Position numbers and translations under genes: made by a program. A stretch of 6,545 nucleotides of DNA, taken from contig CAJTWF010000053.1 of assembly GCA_910579965.1 (NCBI GenBank), forward strand, positions 1 through 6,545, written 5' to 3'. Every line of letters starts with the position of its first letter. The first letter of the stretch is position 1. Source of the DNA: an uncultured Oscillospiraceae bacterium (GTDB lineage Bacteria > Bacillota > Clostridia > Oscillospirales > Oscillospiraceae). The notes beneath the pieces were generated by a model, which worked only from the letters and a program-made list of their open reading frames with translations, did no database searches and was not told the DNA's origin. Positions 1 through 5,327 of this stretch are shown here, piece after piece.

Positions 1-515
1 ACACCATGCAGTCCCACGAGCGCTGCTCCGTGGTGGAGGTCATGGGCCGCCACGCCGGTTATCTGGCGCTGTCCGTGGGCATATCCGTAGGCGCAACCGC
101 CGTGTTGATCCCCGAGCGCGAGCTGAATTTCGAACAGGATATTGTGGAGAAAATCCGCCGGGCCCGCCTGGCCGGGACCACCCACTACATGGTAGTGGTT
201 GCCGAGGGCGCGGGCAGCACCATGGAGATCAGCCAGCGGATCCACGAGGAGGTGGGCATTGATCCCAGAGTAACCGTGCTGGGCCACATCCAGCGGGGCG
301 GCTCCCCCTCCGCCAAGGACCGCGAGACCGCCAGCTGCATGGGGTACAACGCGGTGCAGGCCATTGCCGAAAACCGCGGCAACTGCGTGGTGGCCACCCA
401 GGACGGACGCCTGACCATCCTTGAGATGGAGGAGGCACTGAAGATGAAGAAGACCTTCCACATGGAGCGCTACCAGATTCTGGAGTCCCTGACCAACAAC
501 TGCGGCCTCATCTGA
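1..515 (+). CDS. pfkA: 6-phosphofructokinase, C-terminal part (5' end outside window)
   Basis: ATP-dependent phosphofructokinase phosphorylates fructose 6-phosphate to fructose 1,6-bisphosphate, the committed step of glycolysis, in the cytoplasm. The reading frame is open from the left edge and runs to TGA at 513-515, so only about the last 170 residues are present. The ATG at 6 is internal: SVVEVMGRHAGYLAL, starting about 8 codons in, is the family's mid-protein motif, whose MGR arginine binds substrate. Further in, GHIQRGGSPSAKDR carries the conserved RGG and DR arginines that contact the sugar phosphate, and VAEGAG carries the active-site Glu region. By eye against E. coli PfkA, about 150 N-terminal residues, including the ATP site and GGDG-type motif, lie upstream. 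Codon use matches its neighbours. It appears to be a housekeeping gene unrelated to the cofactor genes that follow, from which it is separated by 274 bases and a new promoter. Confidence 0.95.
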   Translation, partial: TMQSHERCSVVEVMGRHAGYLALSVGISVGATAVLIPERELNFEQDIVEKIRRARLAGTTHYMVVVAEGAGSTMEISQRIHEEVGIDPRVTVLGHIQRGGSPSAKDRETASCMGYNAVQAIAENRGNCVVATQDGRLTILEMEEALKMKKTFHMERYQILESLTNNCGLI

Positions 516-594
516 TACATACGCAGACCGCTTTTCTTCCGCACCCGGGCGGAGACCCCTCTCCGGGAAGCCAGCTGTCTGACACAAGCAATAT

Positions 595-651
595 GCTCCC
601 CACAGCGCAGATGAACAGAGTGCAGGCTCTGAAAGCTGCGCTGCGGGGAGC
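595..651 (+). other. long imperfect inverted repeat / hairpin, possible pfkA terminator
   Basis: Arms 595-610 and 636-651 pair at 15 of 16 positions, with one A/C mismatch at 602/644. Inside the 25-base loop a second stem, 616-620 with 627-631 (CAGAG/CTCTG), forms around a six-base loop. The structure sits about 80 bases after the pfkA stop. The following bases, GTTTGTCT, make only a weak T-rich tail, so intrinsic termination is possible but not clear. It could also be a small dispersed repeat element or part of a structured RNA. Confidence 0.5.
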
Positions 652-726
652 GTTTGTCTATGCGGGGATCAGTCGTCAAAAAAATCAATTTCGTCAGATT
701 TGCGGCAGCAGCCTCCCCGGGACCTC

Positions 727-755
727 TTGCATCCGCGGGAAAAGTATAGTATATT
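727..755 (+). promoter_or_regulatory. sigma-70 type promoter of the lipoprotein-WYL-moaC-mog operon
   Basis: The -35 box TTGCAT (727-732) and the -10 box TATATT (750-755) are separated by exactly 17 bases. Transcription would start near 762, giving a short leader of under 30 bases before the GTG at 790, with little room for a riboswitch. An overlapping TATAGT at 745-750 would give a 12-base spacer and is less likely. No clear operator palindrome is visible around it. Confidence 0.65.
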
Positions 756-789
756 TGAGAAAACCCACAGGATCAGAGGAGGTTTTTCC

Positions 790-1380
790 GTGAAAAGAAG
801 TTTCTTTCTGGCAGCGCTGGCGGTATGTCTGGCGCTGACGGCCTGCGGCAGGGCCAGACCGCCCGCGCCCCAGCCGGACGTCCCCCCTGCCTCCGCGCCG
901 GCAGACCGTCCGGCAGACGGCGAGCCGATGTCCCTGGGGATCCTGACGGTGGAGCTGGTGGTAGCGTGGGAGGAGGCGGACCGCCTGCTGGAGAGCCTGG
1001 ACCAGCTCTCCGGCCTGCTGAGCAAGGCGCTGGAGGAACAGGGCTGCGCGCCGGAGGAGGTGCGGGTCACCCTCAGCACCGCCGGGGGCGTGACGGCGGA
1101 CGCTCTGGCAGAGGGCGGCGTGGACGCGGCGTGGCTGCCGGCGGAGGACTTCGCCTCCTGCGGGGACCGGGCCATCGCCGCGCTGTCCCAGGACACGGGC
1201 GGCGGCGTGGCGGCGGTCACAGCGGCCCGGGAGGAGCTGGACGGCAGCTTCCGGGAGCTGCTGGCCCGGGCGGTGCTGGACACGGAGCCGGGCCGGGAGT
1301 TTACCCAGCTGTGCTACCCCGGCGCGGCCTACATCCCCGCCCCGGAGGCCCAGAGCCAGGAGGCGGACCATGGGGAATAA
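790..1380 (+). CDS. short PhnD-like solute-binding lipoprotein (196 aa)
   Basis: The GTG start at 790 is chosen because AGGAGG (777-782) lies 7 bases upstream and the translation begins with a lipoprotein signal: KR, a hydrophobic run, then LTAC|G with the lipid-bearing Cys at residue 19. A Pro/Ala-rich tether follows to about residue 45. The rest resembles the PhnD/phosphonate-type periplasmic-binding family. The segment ILTVELVVAWEEADRLLESL to about residue 100 matches the usual first strand and helix, VDAAWLPAEDFA (about 114-125) matches the conserved 'VDvg.ipg' segment, and residues from about 143 to 190 (AAREELDG to GAAYIPA) match the usual C-terminal helices. Family members are near 300 residues, so most of the second lobe appears missing and ligand binding of the normal kind is doubtful. 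It could act as an accessory or sensor lipoprotein. No permease or ATPase for it is nearby. Its last 11 bases overlap the WYL gene, suggesting coupled translation. The PhnD link is by memory of the family and moderately sure; the lipoprotein call is firm. Confidence 0.75.
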   Translation: MKRSFFLAALAVCLALTACGRARPPAPQPDVPPASAPADRPADGEPMSLGILTVELVVAWEEADRLLESLDQLSGLLSKALEEQGCAPEEVRVTLSTAGGVTADALAEGGVDAAWLPAEDFASCGDRAIAALSQDTGGGVAAVTAAREELDGSFRELLARAVLDTEPGREFTQLCYPGAAYIPAPEAQSQEADHGE

Positions 1381-2374
1381 AAAGCTGCGCCTGCTGTACG
1401 TGGCCCAGCTGCTCTGGGAGCGGACCGACGAGGAGCACACGGTCACGGTCAACGACATCATCGCCTACTTAAGCGGCCTGGACCTCTCCGTGGAGCGAAA
1501 AACGGTGTACGACGATCTGGATCTGCTGCGGTTGTTCGGCATGGACATCGTCCGCACCAGGACCAAGACCCACAACTACTACCTGGGCCAGCGGGCCTTC
1601 CAGCTGCCGGAGCTGAAAATGCTCATCGACGTGGTGCAGGCCTCCCCCTTCCTGACCGTGAAAAAGAGCATGGAGCTGATCGGAAAGCTGGAGCGGCTGG
1701 CCAGCACGGCCCAGGCGGGGAGCCTGCAGCGGCAGGTGTATGTGCTCAACCGGGTGAAGACCCGGAATGAGCAGCTCTACTACAACATCGACGGCATCAA
1801 TCAGGCCATCAACCAGGACCGGTGCATCCGATTCCGGTACTTTGACTGGTCCACCCGTGGAGAGCGGATCTACCGCCACGGGGGGAAGGTGTACCAGGAG
1901 TGCCCGGCGGCGCTGTGCGTGGACCGGCACTACTACCTGGTGACCTACCGGCCGGAGGAGGACAAGTTCATCCACTTCCGGGTGGATCGGATCGGCGATC
2001 TGCGGACGACGGACACGCCCCGGCCCCCGCTGCCGGCGGACTTCGATCCGGCCGTCTATGTCCGCGCCATCTTTGACATGCACAGCGGCGACACCCAGTT
2101 TGTTACCCTGGAGCTGGACAGCCGCCTGCTCAACGTGGCTATGGACCGTTTTGGCCGGGAGGCCCACTACCGGACCGGGCCGGAGGGGACGGTGCTTGTC
2201 TCCGCCCAGGTGGAGGTCAGCCCCACCTTTCTCAGCTGGGTGCTGTGCTTCGGCGGTCAGGCGCGGATCCTGGAGCCGCCCTCCGCCAGGGAGGCCCTGC
2301 AGCATCTGGCAAGGGAGGCGCTGGCCCGCTACGAGCAGGAATCCCTCAGAGTGGAGCCCAGCGGCGAGCAGTGA
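1370..2374 (+). CDS. WYL-domain transcriptional regulator (334 aa)
   Basis: This is a cytoplasmic DNA-binding regulator of the WYL family. Residues about 5-70 form a winged helix-turn-helix; SVERKTVYDDLDLLRLFGMD (40-59) is the recognition-helix region, typical of HTH_11/DeoR-like heads. Residues about 140-215 form the WYL domain, seen in IRFRYFDW (153-160), then VDRHYYLVTYR (184-194) and FRVDRIGDL (203-211), which occupy the ligand-binding positions of the family. Residues about 245-322 form the C-terminal WCX extension. Length is normal for the family. ATG at 1370 has AGGAGG (1358-1363) 6 bases upstream, inside the end of the lipoprotein gene. WYL domains are thought to sense small ligands or nucleic acids; the ligand here is unknown. 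Its place between a binding-protein-like lipoprotein and moaC suggests it controls this operon, perhaps together with the tup genes, but that is inference. Confidence 0.92.
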   Translation: MGNKKLRLLYVAQLLWERTDEEHTVTVNDIIAYLSGLDLSVERKTVYDDLDLLRLFGMDIVRTRTKTHNYYLGQRAFQLPELKMLIDVVQASPFLTVKKSMELIGKLERLASTAQAGSLQRQVYVLNRVKTRNEQLYYNIDGINQAINQDRCIRFRYFDWSTRGERIYRHGGKVYQECPAALCVDRHYYLVTYRPEEDKFIHFRVDRIGDLRTTDTPRPPLPADFDPAVYVRAIFDMHSGDTQFVTLELDSRLLNVAMDRFGREAHYRTGPEGTVLVSAQVEVSPTFLSWVLCFGGQARILEPPSAREALQHLAREALARYEQESLRVEPSGEQ

Positions 2375-2418
2375 TTTTTATGAGGCGGGCGGAATGCCCC
2401 GCTGTGGAGGTGCGATGG

Positions 2419-2901
2419 ATGGAGGACTTTACCCATTTTGACGACAGGGGTCAGGCGCGGATGGTGGATGTGGGGGAAAAGGCCCCCACCCGCCGCAGGG
2501 CCCTGGCGGGAGCCCGGGTATATGTGAGCCGGGACACCCTGGCCCTGATCCGGGTCGGCGGGATGAAGAAGGGGGACGTGCTGGCCGTGGCCCAGGTGGC
2601 TGGGATCATGGGCGCCAAGCGGACGGCGGAGCTGATCCCCATGTGCCATCCGGTGCAGGTGGAGGGCATTGACCTGACCCTCACCCTGGACGAGGCCCGC
2701 TGCTGCGTGGACATCCGGGCGGCGGTGCGCTGCGATGGCCGCACCGGTGTGGAGATGGAGGCCCTGACGGCAGTTTCCGCGGCGGCCCTCACGGTCTACG
2801 ATATGTGCAAGGCCGTGCAGCGGGACATGGTGATTTCGGACGTGCGGCTGCTGGAGAAGACAGGCGGCGTCCACGGCGACTTCACAAGGGAGGAGAATTG
2901 A
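2419..2901 (+). CDS. moaC: cyclic pyranopterin monophosphate synthase MoaC
   Basis: MoaC rearranges 3',8-cyclo-7,8-dihydro-GTP, made by MoaA, into cyclic pyranopterin monophosphate, the first stable intermediate of molybdenum/tungsten cofactor synthesis. The ATG at 2419 is chosen over in-frame GTG 2371 and ATG 2380 because GGAGG (2406-2410) lies 8 bases upstream and the product then begins MEDFTHFDD, the usual MoaC opening. The resulting 160 residues match the family length. Motifs seen are MVDVGEKAPTRRRALA (15-30), IPMCHPVQ (73-80), GRTGVEMEAL (107-116), VYDMCKAV (126-133) and LLEKTGGVHGDF (144-155). The catalytic positions known from E. coli fall at the same numbers: Lys51, His77, Asp128 and Lys131. 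It starts 44 bases after the WYL stop and ends one base before the mog start, so it is clearly cotranscribed. MoaA is not in the window. Confidence 0.96.
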   Translation: MEDFTHFDDRGQARMVDVGEKAPTRRRALAGARVYVSRDTLALIRVGGMKKGDVLAVAQVAGIMGAKRTAELIPMCHPVQVEGIDLTLTLDEARCCVDIRAAVRCDGRTGVEMEALTAVSAAALTVYDMCKAVQRDMVISDVRLLEKTGGVHGDFTREEN

Positions 2902-2902
2902 T

Positions 2903-3793
2903 ATGGCGTATACGGCGGCGGTGCTGACCATCAGCGACAAGGGGTTTCGGGGGGAGCGGACGGACACCAGCGGTCCGGCCCTGCGGGCGATGCTGGAGGA
3001 TACGGGCTGGGAGGTGGTCCACAGCGCTGTCCTCCCCGACGAGCGGGAACAGATCCAGGCGGCGCTGATCGACTGCGCCGACAGGCTGCGGGTGAATCTG
3101 GTGCTGACCACCGGCGGCACGGGCTTCTCCCCCCGGGACGTGACCCCGGAGGCCACCCTGGCGGTGGTGGAGCGGGAGGCCCGGGGCATCCCGGAGGCCA
3201 TGCGGGCGGAGAGCCTGCGCATCACCCCCCGGGGCTGCCTGTCCCGCTCCGCCGCGGGTATCCGGGGCAGAACGCTGATCGTAAACCTCCCCGGCAGCGA
3301 GAAGGCCGCCCGGGAGAACCTCCTGGCGGTGCGGGACGCCGTCGGCCACGGGATCGACATGCTGCTCTCCGCCGGCTCGGCGGACTGCGCCGCCCCGGCC
3401 GCTGGGAAGACCCCGCCCTCCATGGACCAGTGGCTGCGGGAGGCCAAGGCCGGTCCGGACGCGGGAAAAATCGGGATGTATCTCACCCACAACGGCGTGG
3501 TCCGGGAGACCGCCCGGGCCTTTGTCCGGGACGGGGCGCAGACCGCCCCGGTGCGGGGGATGCGCTTCTCCTATGACCGGGAGCGGATGGAGGCTGCCCT
3601 GGCCGAGACCCGGGCGATGGAGGGGATCCACTGCGTCCGGGCGTGGCTCAACGAGGGGGAGCTGGCGCCTGGGGACGACATCATGTACGTCCTTGTCGGC
3701 GGTGACATACGCCCCCGGGTGGTGGAGGCCCTGCAATTTCTGGTGGAAAAGCTCAAGAGCGAGTGCGTCAGCGAGGAGGAACTCTTTACGTGA
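2903..3793 (+). CDS. MogA/MoaB-type molybdopterin adenylyltransferase fused to a divergent MoaE-like domain (296 aa)
   Basis: Residues 3-155 form a MogA/MoaB domain, which activates molybdopterin by adenylylation before metal insertion. TISDKG (9-14), LPDE with Asp46, TTGGTGFSPRDVTPE (69-83) with Asp79, and VNLPGS (127-132) match the nucleotide- and pterin-binding motifs; Asp46 and Asp79 align by eye with catalytic Asp49 and Asp82 of E. coli MogA. A linker rich in Ala, Pro and Gly (about 157-172) leads to residues 173-290, which resemble a divergent MoaE-like domain: HNGVVRETAR (196-205), PGDDIMYVLVGGDIR (256-270), then the final helix. MoaE is the catalytic subunit of molybdopterin synthase. 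Here Lys285 aligns with its essential Lys119, but His103 becomes Ile269 and Lys126 becomes Glu292. The ATG at 2903 follows GGGAGGAG (2888-2895), one base after the moaC stop. It is the last gene of the operon. The MogA half is sure; the activity of the C-terminal half is uncertain. Confidence 0.88.
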   Translation: MAYTAAVLTISDKGFRGERTDTSGPALRAMLEDTGWEVVHSAVLPDEREQIQAALIDCADRLRVNLVLTTGGTGFSPRDVTPEATLAVVEREARGIPEAMRAESLRITPRGCLSRSAAGIRGRTLIVNLPGSEKAARENLLAVRDAVGHGIDMLLSAGSADCAAPAAGKTPPSMDQWLREAKAGPDAGKIGMYLTHNGVVRETARAFVRDGAQTAPVRGMRFSYDRERMEAALAETRAMEGIHCVRAWLNEGELAPGDDIMYVLVGGDIRPRVVEALQFLVEKLKSECVSEEELFT

Positions 3794-3810
3794 CATAGCC
3801 GGACAAAAAG

Positions 3811-3845
3811 AGGCCGTCAAGGGGCGTTTATCCCCTTGACGGCCT
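3811..3845. terminator. shared bidirectional intrinsic terminator between convergent operons
   Basis: A perfect 14-base stem, 3811-3824 with 3832-3845 (AGGCCGTCAAGGGG and its complement), encloses a seven-base loop. On the minus strand it is followed by CTTTTTGTCC, a good T-run serving the tup operon. On the plus strand TTTCTC follows, a weaker but usable tail for the moaC-mog operon. The mog stop is 17 bases upstream. The tupC stop codon (3828-3830) lies in the loop, so one arm is coding for tupC. Confidence 0.9.
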
Positions 3846-4502
3846 TTCTCCGCCGTAAAATTCCAGAAATTTTCCCGTCTCCGGCCTCTCCGGCGCGAAG
3901 AGGACCCGCTCCGCAGGACCGGATTCCCAGAGCTGTCCGCCGCAGAAGAACAGCGCCTCATCCGCCATCCGGCGGGCCTGCTGGAGATCGTGGGTGATGA
4001 GCAGCACCGCGCAGCCCGTCTCCTCCCGGTACGCCGCCACCAGCCGCTCCGCCAGGATGGCGGCCTCCATGTCCATGGAGGCGGTGGGCTCGTCCAGGAT
4101 CAGCAGCCCGCAGGGCCGCATCAGCACCCTGGCCAGGGCCATCCGGGCGGTCTCGCCGCCGGAGAGGCCGTCCGCCCGCCGGCCGGCCAGGGGCGTGAGC
4201 CCCAGGGCCTCCATCAGCGCCTCCGCCCGCTCCGGCTTTGGGCCGGAGAGGCGGATATTCCGCCGGACGGTGAGTCGGAAGGCGAAGCTCTTTTGGGGCA
4301 TGTATCCCACCCGGACCGGCGATTCCAGGACCTGGACGTTCCCGTCGGGCCGGACCGCGCCGGAGACCAGCCGGGCAAAGGTGGACTTGCCGCTGCCGTT
4401 GGCCCCCACTACCGCGCAGATGCTCCCTGGCTCCAGGGACAGACCGGGGAAGCGCAGCACTGTCCGGCCGCCGTAGGTCTTGGTACAGGCGTTGATCCTC
4501 AC
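3828..4502 (-). CDS. tupC: tungstate/molybdate ABC transporter ATP-binding protein
   Basis: This is the cytoplasmic ATPase that powers oxyanion import through the TupB permease. The 224 residues carry Walker A GANGSGKST (33-41), the Q-loop at Gln70 (YMPQKS), the signature LSGGE (113-117), Walker B LLILDEPT (133-140) and the switch His171 (LLITHD). The open frame extends much farther upstream, but homology starts at RINACTKTYGG. GTG at 4502 is the start because AGGAGG (4511-4516) sits 8 bases before it and the GTGA overlaps the tupB stop by four bases, a classic sign of translational coupling. It is compact, with no C-terminal TOBE/MOP metal-sensing domain of the kind found in ModC, which fits the Tup type. 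Tungstate rather than molybdate is inferred from the binding protein and permease. The stop codon falls in the loop of the shared terminator hairpin. Confidence 0.9.
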   Translation of the reverse strand: MRINACTKTYGGRTVLRFPGLSLEPGSICAVVGANGSGKSTFARLVSGAVRPDGNVQVLESPVRVGYMPQKSFAFRLTVRRNIRLSGPKPERAEALMEALGLTPLAGRRADGLSGGETARMALARVLMRPCGLLILDEPTASMDMEAAILAERLVAAYREETGCAVLLITHDLQQARRMADEALFFCGGQLWESGPAERVLFAPERPETGKFLEFYGGERPSRG

Positions 4503-5185
4503 CGGCTCAGCCTCCTTTGCAGCAGGGATACCGCGATGTTCACCAGCAGGGACACCGCCATGAGGATGATCCCCAGGGCGATGCCCAGGGAGAAGTTCCC
4601 CTGGTTGGTGTACTGCATGATGGCGGTGGTCATTACGTTGGTCTTCCAGGCAATGGCTCCGCCCACCATGGACACCGCCCCCACCTCCGCGATGGCCCGG
4701 GCGAAGGCCAGGAGGTAGGTGGAGAAGATGGGATAGACGCACTCGTTGGCCAGCAGCAGGAGGGTCTGTCCGGCCCCCAGGCCCAGCCCCAGGGCGGTCT
4801 CCCGGACCGCCGGAGCCACGCCGGAGACATAGGTCTCCAGATTTCCCACCACCAGGGGCGTGATGAGCAGCACCTGGGCCAGGATCATGATGGGCACCGT
4901 AAACAGCAGTTTCATTTTCCCGAAGGGCCCCGCCCCGGAGAACAGCAGGTACAGGAGCAGTCCGCACACCACCGGGGGCGTGCCCATGAGGGTCCGGTTG
5001 AGGATCACCAGGATCTGCCGTCCCCGGAACCGGCAGGCCCCCAGCCAGACGCCCAGGGGGACCCCCAGCAGCAGGGCGATGAGGGAACTGGACAGACTGG
5101 TCCTGGCGGTCACCAGCAGAATATTCCCGAGCTCACGGTCCCCGCTGAGGAGCAGAGCCGCGGCCTTTGCCAGAGCCGTCTGCAC
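4499..5185 (-). CDS. tupB: tungstate ABC transporter permease
   Basis: This is the integral membrane channel of the importer, probably working as a homodimer. Of the 228 residues, hydrophobic spans lie at about 29-50, 58-83, 92-113, 140-160 and 198-222. The cytoplasmic EAA-type coupling loop that docks the ATPase is ARAIAEVGAVSMVGGAI (162-178). MGTPPVVCGLLLY (67-79) and AWKTNVMTTAI (179-189) are typical of the TupB branch rather than ModB. GTG at 5185 is used with a GAGAGGGGG ribosome site (5194-5202) 8 bases upstream; the nearby ATG at 5204 is out of frame. It lies 142 bases after tupA, with a terminator-like hairpin between them, and overlaps tupC by four bases. Assignment to the tungstate type rests on family resemblance. 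Molybdate transport cannot be excluded. Confidence 0.9.
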   Translation of the reverse strand: MQTALAKAAALLLSGDRELGNILLVTARTSLSSSLIALLLGVPLGVWLGACRFRGRQILVILNRTLMGTPPVVCGLLLYLLFSGAGPFGKMKLLFTVPIMILAQVLLITPLVVGNLETYVSGVAPAVRETALGLGLGAGQTLLLLANECVYPIFSTYLLAFARAIAEVGAVSMVGGAIAWKTNVMTTAIMQYTNQGNFSLGIALGIILMAVSLLVNIAVSLLQRRLSR

Positions 5186-5208
5186 AGAGCGTTCCCCCTC
5201 TCATAAAA

Positions 5209-5229
5209 AGCCGGGGCGAAGCGCCGGCT
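5209..5229 (-). terminator. terminator-like hairpin between tupA and tupB
   Basis: Read on the minus strand, AGCCGG pairs with CCGGCT (5224-5229 with 5209-5214). Two further inner pairs follow after one mismatch. The stem runs directly into a T-run (5205-5209, then A), next to the tupB ribosome site at 5194-5202. This is the form of an intrinsic terminator or partial attenuator. It would leave more mRNA for the binding protein than for the permease and ATPase, a common need in ABC operons. The hairpin is seen directly; its function is inferred. Confidence 0.5.
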
Positions 5230-5327
5230 CCGCCCCCCTGTTTCGCTCCTGTCCTCACAGCCGATGGACGCGTCCCGGCGGCAGGATCCTCCGCCAGTCC
5301 CCTATCCCCGGTCAGGAAAACAGGTGT

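Larger units (their letters stand above)
516..789. other. intergenic region after pfkA
   Basis: This gap of 274 bases separates pfkA from the next operon. I see no convincing gene in it: the short open frames lack ribosome sites and family features. It holds a small hairpin (538-542 with 549-553), a long imperfect hairpin (595-651), an A/T-richer stretch from about 665, a promoter (727-755) and a ribosome site (777-782). No canonical pfkA terminator with a clean T-run was found. The long hairpin is the best candidate for that job. Confidence 0.6.

Noticed and set aside
470..793. Short open frames in the gap after pfkA
   Set aside because: They have no ribosome site, no family features, and cover the hairpin and promoter.
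790..1380. Calling the lipoprotein gene a pseudogene
   Set aside because: It is short for a PhnD-like protein, but it has an intact promoter, ribosome site, lipobox and uninterrupted frame, and it is coupled to the next gene. A compact functional protein is at least as likely.
2371..2418. Earlier in-frame starts for moaC (GTG 2371, ATG 2380)
   Set aside because: Neither has a ribosome site, and the added residues are not part of MoaC. ATG 2419 gives the family length and exact catalytic numbering.
2329..3961. Long minus-strand open frames across moaC and mog
   Set aside because: They are antisense shadows produced by high GC content, with low-complexity translations and no ribosome sites, opposite clear conserved genes.
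4503..4967. Longer reading frame upstream of tupC that would give a 379-residue protein
   Set aside because: The upstream part is a shadow of tupB in another frame. The ATPase homology and the ribosome site both place the start at 4502.
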